Shown here in pieces: positions 33,439 to 45,814 of a stretch of 64,000 nt of DNA. A program made the translations under genes and the position numbers. A model generated the notes under the pieces. The model saw only the letters and a list, made by a program, of their open reading frames with translations. It was not told the DNA's origin and did not search any database. The DNA comes from Coptis chinensis (lineage: Eukaryota; Streptophyta; Magnoliopsida; Ranunculales; Ranunculaceae), in the NCBI GenBank assembly GCA_015680905.1, contig CM027385.1, positions 19,846,501-19,910,500 on the forward strand, in the 5' to 3' direction. Position 1 is the first letter of the stretch. Each line of letters begins with the position of its first letter.

Positions 33439-34413
33439 TCACGGCCTTTGAGCCCTATCGGATTGATCCGGTGGCTCAACCGAAGCAATATGATGGCTGG
33501 GGATTGGATCAATAATGACTTGCGTTCCCCAATCAGCATAGTCTCTATCAATGAATGGATCCTCATCAGAATCTAAAGTCTCTAAAAACCTTTCCCAAAT
33601 CTCATATTGCATTTGGGAGTTAGAAAGTGGCATGTTCTCAACATCCACTAGAACTGGGTCAACAATAGATTCCATATTCAACAGATCATCCAAATCAGGT
33701 ATGGTCTGAGGGTCCAATTGGACATGATAAGGTGTGACAGTCTTGTCTCCTGGGTCAAATCCTAACCCTGGGGAATTAGCCAACATAAAAGATGGAGTAT
33801 AGTTCATACCTGACGAGGAGGATGTCGATCCAACCTCATTTATCCAACTAAACTGTCTAGCCTCATGATCCAACCTAAGTTGGCGATATCCTGAATAGGA
33901 ATTAGTATCTGGCTCTAAAATAGTAATTTATAAGTTTGGATCTGGGTCATCGTCTTCGCCCCAAAATATGTTGGAATCAATAATAGCATCAATCTCTGCC
34001 CCTAAATCAGGTAGAGACAATCCGAGACAATTCACCGTGACACTAGAATCGATAAACAATTCTGACAGTCCTTCCACAACCTCCTTAGTATAGCCTAGCT
34101 CTTTTTTATCATCATGACTAGGAATCTACAACGGTTTTAAGATGCCGTTTTGATTTTTACCCAATCCAAGTCTTGGAAAATAGTTCTGCTCATGGAACAA
34201 CTGAGTCATCTTTCGATTTCCATTGCAAAACGGGGTTGGGAGCTTCTCCTTGTCGGGTGCTCTAAACTCCACAATCCCTAATGGTTCTTTAGTGTAGTTA
34301 CATTTTCCTTCAATCATTGGTATTACCTTATGCTTCTCTGATGTAAATAATCTTCCCTTGCCATAAAAACTTGAGCTTTCTATGAAGTGTAGATGGAATT
34401 GCGCCAGCCTGGT
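33439..34413 (-). pseudogene. Element O post-protease region: linker and acidic domain
   Basis: Running leftwards from the B insertion, the frame first holds the end of the protease region, then GLGKNQNGILKPL (34170-34132), a phrase like the GLGK motif found between protease and RT in Tat polyproteins. After a stop at 34126, an acidic stretch follows, EVVEGLSELFIDSS and SNIFWGEDDDPDP, then 33873-33439 rich in Asp and Glu. At least two stops break it. RT should follow but does not. Confidence 0.55.
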
Positions 34414-34418
34414 GTAGC

Positions 34419-35537
34419 TGATAAGAGCCCAAAACTGTAGTTTTAACCCCTTAATAATCATACTGTTAGACCAATTATGTGAATAATAAGTAAGAGTTAA
34501 TAATCGATTACGTGTTTTATGCATTTCGGGCTTCAAGGTCCATTATGTGAGAAATGTGCCACTTTAGCGAGATAAAGGAGCAAAAAGTCAGTGAGAACTT
34601 CGAATGCCATATCTTTGGACTCAGACCTCGGATTGAGGCCTACCTTATGTCAAAACGACCGGCTCGGAAAAGAGCTTTGCAATGGTCCAAGCCTTGACCC
34701 AATCAGAGGAGCAGAAGTGGACGAAAAGTCTGTGGAAGCCAACTGCAGCTGAAGAGGCCTTTTGGGACTAAAGAAATTGGGTTTGGGCCCGATTTTCCGG
34801 CCCAAAACATGGCTCCAAGCCCATGCATGATTTTTGGATCTGGAAGTATAAAAACAAAAGCTTGACTCTTTGTTAATGGCAGTTAGGTTAGGTAGCAATG
34901 GCAGTTAGGTTAGGTAGCAATGGCAGTTAGGTTAGGTAGCAATGGCAGTTAGGTTAGGTAGCAATGGCAGTTAGGTTAGGAAGCTAATGTTAATGGAGTT
35001 TAGGGTTAGAAAAAGATAGATCTAGATTAGTTTTTAGATCTAGATCTAGTTTTGAATCTCCATTTTTATTAGTTTTCATTTCCCTTGTTTTAATTTAAAG
35101 TATTAAAATATTGTTATTGCTTCATTAGATAAATCAAGTAGTTTATTATTGATCAAATTCGATTTTGTCATTTATCTATTTTTTAGATCTAATTTCATTT
35201 ATTGGTTGTTAGTCATTTCGTAGTTATTGATGTTAGATTTTAATTATTGTTTATTAAATTTCATAAACTTAGAATCTTTAGATTTAGTTGTCTTAAATTT
35301 ATAATTAGTTTTAGTTTAAACACCAAACACATCACTCTCACTGTTCCTTGTGTTTGAATAATTGAATTCTATTTAAGTCTTGAGGGTTTAAGAGTGGAAC
35401 GAATTCCTTACTCATTATATTGTATGATTATGTTTTGAGAGTAAGAAGAATTGATTTAAACGTAAGAAGCGGTAGGATTACGTATTAGTGTTCTTGTAGC
35501 ATTAATATTTAGGATTCTATTGTTTTTAGGGTTATCA
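34419..35537 (+). repeat. 5' LTR of element B (1119 bp)
   Basis: TGATAAGAGCCCAAAAC to GGGTTATCA. It contains five copies of a 22-bp unit AATGGCAGTTAGGTTAGGTAGC at 34875-34984, where the 3' LTR has two. A stem-loop TTCCTTACTC/GAGTAAGAA lies at 35404-35448. Confidence 0.9.
34875..34984 (+). repeat. 22-bp tandem repeat, five copies
   Basis: Unit AATGGCAGTTAGGTTAGGTAGC, the last copy ending AAGC. In the 3' LTR the same site (43935-43978) has two copies; the difference of three units is 66 bp, the whole length difference of the two LTRs. Confidence 0.95.
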
Positions 35538-36750
35538 AATGCAGCTGCCATCTTAATCTCGTTCATGACAAGAATTCAATTGCTTGAATCCAAGGGCAAT
35601 CCCCATTCTCTACCCACCCACCCTTTTAATTTTTTCATTCTTGTTTCTTGAATTTTCGGAGCTGTTCACTGTTTCAGGCATAGGGTCTGCGGATTCACAG
35701 AGAAAAACACTGCGGTGAAGGTATTTCTAAATTTTCGAAAATTCTGAAATTTTTTATACATATTATTTAATGTTTTGTTGATTTACTGGAATATTTTCAG
35801 ATTTTTCAGAGTTGGTTTACCTTGTAAAACAAATACAATCTTTACAGTACTGCATTTCAGTTTTCACACCGTATGTTCTTGAAAAACAGACAAGTAAGGT
35901 TACTTAAGTAGTTCTAAAAATTCTATAATTTTTACAGGAGTATCTATCCTAATCCAGGAGTTTGTAGTAAAAATTTGATGAGTTTTTGATTTGTTTTGAC
36001 CTCCTAAATAGTAGAGTGTTTCCAGTGTGTTTCTGCAGTGTTGCAAACACTTAATATCTGGAACACCATCCAATAAGGAGAGGTTGTAGAACTCCAATTG
36101 CTCTAAACTTTTTACAGGAACAACTAGAATCTCTCAGGAGTCTCCAGTAAAAATTTGGAAATTTTTGGATTTGTATTGATGGGTTAACCATTCGGTTGTT
36201 TGTATTGTGTCCGAAAACGGTTTCGCAAACTTTGGAGGGCTGTAGAGGGACTTTCACTGCTCCGATCGATCTGAAATTTTACAGGCTACTTGATAGACGT
36301 CTTAGCAAATTACTGTAAAAATTTCAGATTTTTTGGAGTACGATAAAAGGCCTAAAACTTGAAAACCCTGGAGCGCGCCTGCGCCATGTTGAAGCGCGAC
36401 CCGCCCTTATTCATTGTAATTTCAACTTACCTTGAGGCGCCGCGCCCAACCCGCGCCCTACCCGCGCCCAACAAGGAAAATTCATCCGAACAGCCCAATT
36501 TTTCATAGGTAAATACATATTTTTATTCCTTAAAGTTATTAAGTGTTTCTAACTTGTTAAATACACTTAAATCGCGTGATACAAGAGGCTTATTCAAACG
36601 CTGCGTAGCAAGGAGGCATTCGTGTACTCCTTCTTCCACTCCTCGCCTCTTACGTCAGGAGGAGTTTTAATTCTAGTATAATCAGGCTTGTTTTTCATAG
36701 AAATAAATACAACACGCCTATCTAGAATTTCACACACTACACTTGCATCA
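35538..36750 (+). other. PBS and 5' leader of element B
   Basis: After the LTR comes AATGCAGCTGCCATC, a damaged form of the PBS TGGCGCCGCTGCCATC of A1 and C2. A GC-rich block at 36368-36475 repeats phrases like GAGCGCGCC and CCCGCGCCC, followed by CATAGGTAAATAC, a possible splice donor. The rest is noncoding. Confidence 0.6.
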
Positions 36751-37850
36751 ATGGCTAAAGAACAAGAGACTCCTCTCTCTCGATTTTTATAAAGCCCTAA
36801 ACGATGGCCCTAAGTCGCATCGTTCTTGCGGAGACCTAGTGGGGATTTTGAATCCCCCTAATATATTTAACTTGTTACCCGGTTTTCATGGTTTAGACCA
36901 TGAGAAGCCTTACCAGCACATCGTGTAGGATAGACCAAGTTCTCACTACATTCCATCATCCTAGCGTAAGTCCGAACAAGTTAAACTTAGGGTGTTTCCT
37001 TTCACCCTAGCCCGACAAAGGCGGCGTCTTGGTTAACTGCCCAAACGCCAAACTCTGTGGACTCATGGGCTCAACTTGTTCAATTATTCATGGAACAGTT
37101 TTACCCACCATCAAGACAGATGAAATGCTTCACAAGATTCATTTCTTCCACCATAATCCTCATGAATCCTTTTTGAGGAGGCACGGAATCGTTTCAGCGA
37201 TCTTCTCATTGAATGCCCGCATCATAATCTTGCAAAAGACACGCTTTGTTCGTGCTTTCTTCAAGGGGCTTTCACATTATCATAAGGAGGTTCTAGATAT
37301 CATGGTGGGGGTAGTTTTTTCTTAGTAAAGGAGCCTTGGAGGCTTATACATTCTTAGAAGATCAATCTAAGAGGAACAACAATTGGGGAGGTAACGATTC
37401 TCCCGGCTCCTCTCCTTCTTCTCTTGAGGTTAAACATGATCCACGAGCTTAAAACTCTTATCGATGCCCTCACTAAAAGGTAGATGCCATCTACGTTCAA
37501 CAACAACCCACTCCAGTCATGAACATTAACTCTACTTTCGTTGTAATGTGCATTTGTAGTCTTGAGCATTCCGACTTCTATTGTCCTCTTGTCTATACAC
37601 AACAAACACCACCACAACCATCACACTTCAACCGGTTAACTCAATACCAAGGACAAGGGAACTTAGGTGACCGGAATAGAGGTTTAGTACCCATAACCCG
37701 GAACTATCAACATCAAGACATGAACACTCAACAAGCTTTAATTCCAATACAACCATCTACAGACAACAAAGTAGTGACCTTGTTGGAGAAACAAAATCAA
37801 ATTATGCAACAAAACTCCAACTTGATGAAAGATCAAAGATGATCAAAACT
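36751..37850 (+). pseudogene. gag of element B
   Basis: The ATG at 36751 is matched by C2 at 63176 (MVKKERLPLS there). The capsid core at about 37018-37140 reads KAASWLTAQTPNSVDSWAQL then FMEQFYPPS, the retrotransposon gag domain. 37519-37842 holds the Gln-rich C-terminal part TLLEKQNQIMQQNSNLMKDQ. Frameshifts at several points and early stops near 36790 prevent a full product. No zinc knuckle is seen. Confidence 0.7.
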
Positions 37851-37859
37851 CTAATATGA

Positions 37860-39000
37860 TGAAACAAACGATGCAAATGATGCAGTCTTTGTGCCAAAAG
37901 GTTATTGACATGTCTTCTAACCAAAATAATAACCAAACCGGCGTGTTTCCAAGTCAAGCAGTGCCTAATCCTAAGTCAACAAACACCGCCTTTGAAATAA
38001 AGCGGTATTTTACGGTAATGGTAATATAAACCAAAGGGGACCTACGGGCAGTCCACTACCACCCCGTTCGAGGCGAGTAGTTGATAACCAAGTGACTATG
38101 CCTAAAGATTACCCACAAACTAAAAAATGATACCATACCACATACTATAATAGAAACGAAGACCTACATTTGTAGAAGTACCGGTTAAACCACAACTAAA
38201 AAGGGAAAATATTACAAGATCAATAATAGAAAGTGAAGACCCCTACACCTGTAGAGGTTCCAATATGGACACCTAGTTGGAAAACGGCTAGAGATAAAGC
38301 AAAGACTAATAAAACTTTTATCCCTTCGCTAAAAATAGCGATAAAGCACCATATCCCCAAAGACTAGTTGTGTTTAAAAGGGCGAGAATTTTGATGATGA
38401 GATTAGGGAAGTGTTTAAAAATTTGACTATAAACCTACCTTTTCTAGAAGCTATAAAAAGTCTACGGACACGCTAAGTTTCTAAAAGAGTTGTGCACCAA
38501 GAAGAGGAAAACCAACATACCCCCGAAGCATTCTTAAGCCCGAACAATATCCTCTTTTTTATCGAACATACGGAATTGTTAAGTACAAGGACCCGGTCGC
38601 CCTCTTGTACAATGCACCTTAGGTGATACCTTCATAACAACTGCTTTATTAGACACGGGGGCGAAAGTGTTAACTTACTCCCTTTTTATTTATATAAACA
38701 ACTAGGTCTAACAAAACTTCAACCAACCAAAATGACTTTGCGGTTAGCCGATCGTTCTATTAAGTATCCCAAGGGTGTAGTTGAAAATATTCTCGTTAAA
38801 GTTCAGGATTTTTTACTATCCGGCAGACTTTGTTATTCTTGACACGAAGTTGCTCATGATTCCATTCCCATCATCTTAGCGTCCTTTCTTGGCAACCGCC
38901 AATGCCCAAATCAATTGTCGGGATGGCTCAATGACTCTTTCTTTTGGAAATCTTTACGTAGAAGTTAACATGTTTAGACAAAAACAAGGACAACTAGGTT
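37860..39000 (+). pseudogene. gag-protease linker and protease of element B
   Basis: The linker keeps PQRLVV (about 38355) and KKRKTN (38500). The protease at 38580-38990 keeps TALLDTG at the active site, then a shift, then YKQLGLTKLQPTKMTLRLAD and KYPKGVVENILVKVQDF. At least three single-base shifts break it. It aligns with element A 8250-8950. Confidence 0.7.
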
Positions 39001-40187
39001 TGCCTGTAGAAAGGGAAGTGAAGTCCATTGAAAGTGTTGTACCTTACATTAGTGCGGGCTGACACTTTAGTCCCCACACTAGTAGATACCCTCTTATGGA
39101 AGAAGACAAGGATCACAATTTCTACTCCCTAGGCGTTAGATAACATCAAGGAGGATTTCCTTCGACTCTTTTGCAACCCTTCTTTGCCGCCTCATGAAGT
39201 TCTCTCCTATTGACATCCATTCATCTCTTGGCCATGGCCGGAAGAAGAATTTTTGCCCTTTATCCCGGTGATTCTTCTTCTTACCCACCTATTGAGGAAT
39301 GTCTTGCATATCTCAAGGCCTCGATGATATAGACCTAAGAACACTAGTTGAACACCATTCACCCACCTCACATCCTCATGTCACTCATTCACCTTCTATC
39401 ACGAATGTTCCTCGCCCTCTACCTTTTCAAAGAACCATTGAGTTTGTACTTGACCTTGGTGTTTCTCTATGCTTCATAACTATCTAAAACCAACTAGTGA
39501 AGAAGTAACACCCAAGGACAAGCCACCGGACACTTTTTCATTTTTCCATTTTTCCCTTCTCAAAATTATCCCATCCTACGTATCTTCCACAACCATCAAT
39601 TTTCTCATGTTCATTTACTTGGCATTCCCCTTCGTGGGAGGACAAAGAAGAAACCTGTATGCTTTCGATTAGGTTTTAGATCTATAAGGCTTTACTCTCA
39701 TTCCACTAAGCTACATCATAGGAAATCTTGGTGCTTAATTCGTTTGATGGTGCATTCCATGTTAATTATTTGTGGAAAGACCCACAACTTTTTTAGATTA
39801 TTGATATATGGGAAACTGCATGTAAATACATATATATCACTTTAAGTCTAGGAATCGACTTTAAAAGACCCCACGTTTTAAAACAATTTTTTACAAAACT
39901 GTTTTCAAAAATTTGTTTTGGGGTGGGGTGTTTGGTTTTTCCATTCTTGATCACTCAAATTCCTATTCTTACCCCACCTCACTCCCTTGAAGAGTAGCTA
40001 GATTTCTTCTTGTTTGTTGTTTTTGATGTTGTTTTTATTATTTTTAGTAGATAGGATATTACGTTGTTAAATTCCGTAGTTAACTTTGAATTTGGTAGTT
40101 AAATGTTGTTTGAATTTCAATTTTAATATAATGTGGTTCTTTTCAAATTGTGCATGGATTTTAGTGTTAATCCCACCTTCCCGAATT
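39001..40187 (+). other. Family tail region of element B, frameshifted
   Basis: Pieces of the tail ORF of element A are recognisable: STKLHHRKSWCLI-like residues at 39705-39745 and LLIYGKLHVNTYI at 39802-39840. 39175-39460 is extra sequence not seen in A. Polypurine-like blocks lie near 39915 and at 40188-40199. Confidence 0.5.
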
Positions 40188-40496
40188 GTTTGGGGGTAGT
40201 ATTATTTATTATATCATGATTTGTAGAAGATCCTCCATTTTAGAGTTTGTTTTGGAGTGAAGGTTGAGAATATTGTCGTAATTGGCATACCTATGATTAG
40301 ATGTGGTGGTAGGATGAAATCTAAGAGAGTTTAGAAGTTACTAGTCTAAATCCAGTATGAAAGATATTAGGGTTGTTATAGAATCAAGAATATGAGTTGT
40401 TTCCGTTTTCGGGTTCGGAAATTTTATTGTTTCCGGAAATTGCCTTAAAGTTTTTTTTTTTTTGGCAACCTACCGATTCGTTTTAACAATTCAAAA

Positions 40497-40510
40497 CCTA
40501 TATAAACTTC
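40497..40510 (+). promoter_or_regulatory. Cassette TATA box (element B)
   Basis: CCTATATAAACTTC is identical in element C at 59851-59864 although the flanks have diverged. A pyrimidine-rich leader follows. It is a good core promoter candidate for the cassette ORF. Confidence 0.55.
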
Positions 40511-40841
40511 CTTCTTTCTACACTAACAAACCACAATACATTCCACCATCATCCCGCACCATCCACTCCAAGTTTTACTTTCTTTTTCATCTAAACTCCG
40601 GTTTATTCAGGCCGAGGGCCAGCATTTCATCGTCGAGCGCCGCCTTCAAATTTTGGAAAATTTAGCTGAGAAGCCAGCATGAGCAAGTTAGCGACCAGCC
40701 TCAAAACACTGGAATTCTAAAATTTCGAGAGCGACTTCAGCGCCTCTATCTGGCGCCAGCGCCGACTTCCGTGACCAGAAAATTCTAGTTTTCTACGGGT
40801 AGTTTCAGATCATTCACAGCTATTCAGAGCGTAATTTTGAG

Positions 40842-41633
40842 ATGACATCTCCTACATTGATACGGAACAATCTTTTCGTAGATTTGTTTTCAAAGCACTA
40901 CTTATGGTGCTTGGTTTTGTGAGGTGATCACACCGTACGTATTTGGGGACTGCTTATGGTTCTTGCAAGCATTTGTTCTTGGACTTGCCATGCCCGCTGA
41001 AATACAAAACCCATGATGCTATTGGGTAGATAATATTCATGTCTACACTTATGACTTTTTGCATGAGGCTTATGGGTCCGACAATTTCCGTGTAGAGGAC
41101 CAAGGGACATATAATGTAGCCCTTGGTAACTTGTCCCTTAATGTGATACGGTAAAGTTCTTTATCATGCTAAACATATTAGGGGAGTGACATTTTTCTTC
41201 TGCGAATAATGCCACTTGCGATGTTTTCCTTGCTTTAGCTGAGGAACGCCTGCTATATGACCTTCCTAAGACCTTAATGTCTAGTTTAGCACGAGCCCAT
41301 AGCATGAGGCATAAGTATCTTCTTATGCCTATATTAGTTTGCCGTATTATACTATGTTTCTTCCCTGTTTTTTTTGTGCCCCTTTCACGGACTGGGTTGG
41401 GGTCGACATTGTGAGACCCACCAATTCTATTATTCGATCTTTCCGTGCAATGACTTGGCAGGGTGGAGGATACAACCTCATCAGGTTGCACCTTACACCC
41501 CATCCGACCAAGTGGCTTTTTAATAGGTTAGCAATCATAGATGATAAATGGCGTGAAGCATGGCAAATTATCATGACATGGCGGGGCGAAGAAGGAACCT
41601 CACTTCTTTATAGAAGAGGAGGATGGCGAGTAA
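40842..41633 (+). pseudogene. Cassette ORF remnant (element B)
   Basis: The best kept part, about 41208-41370, reads ALAEERLLYDLPKTLMSSLA and HKYLLMPILVCRIIL, matching ALAEGRRRYDILRVLVSSLK and HKYLLMPVLVCRIMR in element C. Earlier and later parts need frame changes. It resembles the uncharacterised plant transposon protein found at the env position of some Athila/Calypso-type elements. No transmembrane segment is convincing. Function unknown. Confidence 0.6.
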
Positions 41634-41878
41634 ACGCTGGAGTGGAGGTAAGTTTTTAGTTTTCAGTTAGTGTGCGCTTATGTCCCAAGCAATTTAATTG
41701 CTAACCCCATAATGGGTGGAACTCTTATAGAGTTGCGTCTTTTTTTTTATTTCCTATATTAGTATGTTCTAACCTTGTTTTGCAGATGTTCCAGAATTTC
41801 ACGCATTTCCATGGTATTTTTCTACCCTCTTTATTTAAATGCTTTGAGGACAAAGCATGCTTCTTGTTTGGGGGGGGC

Positions 41879-42604
41879 ATAGAAATACGTGTAATTAAGG
41901 CATCTGTTAGGATATAGATATGTATAATGTGCACTTGTTTTCTAGTTAAAATTTCAAAAATTCAAAAATATAAATAAAAAGTATGCTATACACTTAGGAA
42001 TATTGGTATTGTTTTCTTTCCCCATGCTCTTAACAATCTAGAAGTCTCAATGTGATTTGTTGCATCGAGAATAATTGTTAGAAACTTAGGTTAATATGTA
42101 GGTAATAATCTTTGCATCAATCTATAAATTTATTACATGAGTATCTATGATTGTTAGCAGTAAGTTTCTGAAATCTAGGCTAGAGTACTTATTCTACAAA
42201 TCCTGTGAGAATATAGCCTAAAGCCTTATATGAGCGAAACATTTGAGAAATGACACAAGGGAGAAGTAAAATCCGGATAGAGAAATCACACGTCCACTTG
42301 CTTGATCACTAAACCATATCCTAAGCGAGAATTTAGGCCCTCTTTGGATCGATATAGCCAGAAATTCAAACCTATGAATTATTTTCCGCTAGTCGCCCCT
42401 CTGAGCCTTTCTTTAGCCTTCCATAAACCACAATTCCTTTACCCTGTTACAAAAACAAAACAAAATAAAAAATCAACCTACCCAATTTAGAATAAGTCTG
42501 AGAATAGAATGAGGAAGAAAAGAAAAGAAGAGAAAACCCGTGGTGTAAACAAAAATTAGTTAGTTGCTTCAGAAAATAAAGAAAAGAAGTTTCCATCCAA
42601 AGAG

Positions 42605-42656
<52 letters not shown>

Positions 42657-43478
42657 GAAATAAATAAAAACTCCAAAAAAATAGAATAAAAGGGAGTCAA
42701 AGGCCAAAGAAAAGAAAAATATGGCTAAGGATGGAAACAAAGTGTAGAAGCAAAAGTAAATAACAAGGTTTTCTCTAGTTACATAATATGAAGACACTAT
42801 TATCTCAGACTTGTCCTCTAGAATATCCATTTCCTTCCTTCTTAAACCATCTCCTAATCCCAAGAACACCTAATAAAGACCTCTAGCTCAATTAGGAATA
42901 AGTTAGTGTGATAGTAAGTGGCGGATGTGTTTGATCGACCCGGCTTCCTTGTTGTCATTGAGATTGTAAGGTAAAGTGTGCCCACTTGCATTAATGGAGT
43001 AAGCTTAAACTTGAGTGGAAAAATCAGAGTGGTTTTGTCTTGACATTTATGTGAGGACCTACTTAGGGGCTTATTCGAAGCTTTAAAACGGGACCTGCTA
43101 TTACATTTCATAGTATTACTCATTGTTATATGTTTATTTTAGATGATTGATTATTATGCATATATTAGCTTAGGGTTATTTGGGTTATTCTTATGTAATT
43201 GCTAGAGAGATGTATAGATAGTTGAGCATGAATAAGGAAACAATAGTTTTATTTCTTAGTCGTTGTAGTGTAGATGAAGTTTGTGAGTACCTTCATCTGG
43301 AAAACTCTCACGGGCTATAACTTCGTCCACTAGGGAATTCCTAGTGGTTTAAGGCCTTGTTGCATATGGTCAATGCAATCGCACTCTTAAAGCGAGTAGT
43401 TAGAACTCCATTTTTGGTCACTTATTCTAATTTCTCATCTTTGCTTGAGGACAAGCAAAATCTTTGTTTGGGGTGGTT
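41879..43478 (+). other. 3' noncoding region and polypurine tract of element B
   Basis: It parallels A 10800-12359. A pure A-tract of about 48 bases lies at 42606-42653. The final tract GTTTGGGGTGGTT at 43466-43478 adjoins the LTR. Confidence 0.65.
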
Positions 43479-44531
43479 TGATAAGAGCCCAAAACTGTAG
43501 TTTTAACCCCTTAATAATCATCTTGTTAGACCAATTATGTGAATAATAAGTAAGAGTTAATACTGATTACGTGTTTTTATGCATTTCAGGCTTCAAGGTC
43601 CATTATGTGCAGAAATGTGCCACTTTAGCGAGATAAAGGAGCAAAAGTCAGCAGAACTTCCGAATGCCATATCTTTGGACTCAGACCTCGGATTGAGGCC
43701 TACCTTATGTCAAAACGACCGGCTCGGAAAGAGCTTTGCAATGGTCCAAGCCTTGACCCAATCAGAGGAGTAGAAGTGGACGAAAAGTCTATGGAAGCCA
43801 ACTGCAGCTGAAGAGGCCTTTTTGGACTAAAGAAATTGGGTTTTGGGCCCGATTTTCCGGCCCAAAACATGGCTCCAAGCCCATGCACGATTTTTGGATC
43901 TGGAAGTATAAAAGCAAAAGCTTGACTCTTTGTTAATGGCAGTTAGGTTAGGTAGCAATGGCAGTTAGGTTAGGAAGCTAATGTTAATGGAGTTTAGGGT
44001 TAGAAAAAGATAGATCTAGATTAGTTTTTAGATCTAGATCTAGTTTTGAATCTCCATTTTTATTAGTTTTCATTTCCCTTGTTTTAATTTAAAGTATTAA
44101 AATATTGTTATTGCTTCATTAGATAAATCAAGTAGTTTATTATTGATCAAATTCGATTTTGTCATTTATCTATTGCTTAGATCTAATTTCATTTCTTGGT
44201 TGTTAGTCATTTCGTAGTTATTGATGTTAGATTTTAATTATTGTTTATTAAATTTCATAAACTTAGAATCTTTAGATTTAGTTGTCTTAAATTTATAATT
44301 AGTTTTAGTTTAAACACCAAACACATCACTCTCACTGTTCCTTGTGTTTGAATAATTGAATTCTATTTAAGTCTTGAGGGTTTAAGAGTGGAACGAATTC
44401 CTTACTCATTATATTGCATGATTATGTTTTGAGAGTAAGAAGAATTGATTTAAACGTAAGAACGGTAGGATTACGTATTAGTGTTCTTGTTGCATTAATA
44501 TTTAGGATTCTATTGTTTTTTCGGGTTATCA
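43479..44531 (+). repeat. 3' LTR of element B (1053 bp)
   Basis: TGATAAGAGCCC to GGGTTATCA, nearly identical to the 5' LTR apart from three fewer 22-bp units. The high identity suggests a fairly recent insertion. U5 stem-loop as in the 5' copy. Confidence 0.9.
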
Positions 44532-45809
44532 GTAGCCACGGTATGCCAAAAGGAAATTGAAATTAGCCTCGATGTCCATAGCAAAGAATGTGACTTTGAA
44601 CGTGACCGGACCTATTTGGATGTCAGTTGTGAACTCGCCAAGAACTTCTCTTCTCTGATTATCAAACCCATGAACTGCTCTGGTTGTATCCTTAGTGAAA
44701 GTGAAGTCTTCCGGCATGATTCCAATAGCTTTCGTAGAATTGACCGGGCAGATATCCAAACCAAATCCGTTGTCAATCAGTACAAATGGCACCTTATGGT
44801 TGTTGCAATGCACCATAATAGTCAACGCTTTCGTGTGGGTTTTCCATCTGCGGTCAGATCATCATCAGAAAATGTTATGGAGTTTGTCTTCCTGAGGGAA
44901 GTGACTATACGTGCCAAATCGTTCGGCTGGATAGAAGCTGGAACATGAGCTTGGTTTAAGGCTTGAAGAACTGCTTGCCTATATTGGGGTGATGCCATGA
45001 GTAAACCCCATATGGAAATATTGGACTTGGTTTTCTACAATTATTGGATTACTTCATTACCATCCCGCTGCAGTCAAGTTGATGGCCAAGTGTGTCAGGT
45101 ACATTGGGCCAAAACCTGATCCTTCTGTAAGTGTGGTGGCTTGTATATCCTTCCTCCTCTTGTCAAACCGTGAGTCTCAACACATTCCTTTGCTAAACTA
45201 GGTTCTAATTACTTCAACTAATGTAGTGAGATTGCTAAGTCATCTTTACTTTTCTCGGACTCAATTAACTTCTTCCCTAGAACCTCCTCGGTATCGTAAC
45301 TCTTGGCTGGCACAAACTGGACCTTGGGGATTGTGATAGGAGTTGGGATTACCTATTGCTGAGTTGGATTTTGGCGAATCACGGGTGCTTGAGGTTCTGA
45401 CCCAACTTGTGATGCTGCTGATTGAGATGTATTCAAAAGATATACCCATTTCGTAACGGGCCTCTACATCATAAAGGATTCTAGATGCTTTCTAGTCAAC
45501 TTGAACGACTTTTGAATCTGTGGAGTATTTAGAAATAGTGCCACCACCTCATTTAATTGGATACCTCTAAGCTTTGTTTGCTCCATGCATCTTCTAACTG
45601 CATCTTGAAGATTAACTGGCCTTGTGGTGTTAACATTGACGTCTGTCTGATCGAATGATGAATGATGTCAGATCCTTCTTGACAGCTTCCAAAGTATTAA
45701 ATCTTCCATTATGAATTGGTAATGGATTAGTCGATATATTGGGAGTGCCGAGACTGGACGCATCTATCTTACGGCGTGTGTGTCCTTCTGCTTATTGACA
45801 GTAACTGAA
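44529..45809 (-). pseudogene. Element O: gag-protease linker and aspartic protease, split by B
   Basis: On the minus strand 44825-44529 reads VPFVLIDNGFGLDICPVNST, then AVHGFDNQRREVLGEFTTDI and IGPVTFKVTFFAMDI. This is the Tat-type protease, with active site DNG where Tat proteases usually have DNGS or DTG. It is cut in its last part by element B, and the remainder resumes at 34413. The linker 44830-45809 has only short frames (for example 45449-45261), with several stops. A1 is inserted at its upstream end. Confidence 0.65.
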
Positions 45810-45814
45810 GGTGG

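Larger units (their letters stand above)
40200..41864 (+). other. PPT-bracketed ORF cassette of element B
   Basis: The cassette lies between GTTTGGGGGTAG (40188-40199) and GTTTGGGGGGGG (41865-41878). It contains a TATA box CCTATATAAACTTC at 40497-40510, a GC-rich leader at 40605-40790, an ORF remnant starting ATGACATCTCCTA at 40842, and an intron at 41648-41785 (GTAAGT...TTTTGCAG). The layout is the same in element C. Confidence 0.75.
34419..44531 (+). mobile_element. Athila-like element B, full length, no RT or integrase
   Basis: LTRs at 34419-35537 and 43479-44531 are flanked by the perfect target duplication GTAGC (34414-34418 and 44532-44536). Inside are an altered PBS, a GC-rich leader, gag, protease, the family tail ORF, the cassette with its own promoter and intron, a 3' noncoding region and a polypurine tract. 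Frameshifts are frequent. It is inserted inside the protease of element O. Confidence 0.9.

Noticed and set aside
34875-34984. GTTAGGTTAGG resembling telomere repeat
   Set aside because: The plant telomere unit is TTTAGGG. This is a 22-bp unit of other sequence and lies inside an LTR.
42447-42869. 140-residue minus-strand frame with a run of Phe
   Set aside because: It is an artefact of the 48-base A-tract in the noncoding part of element B.
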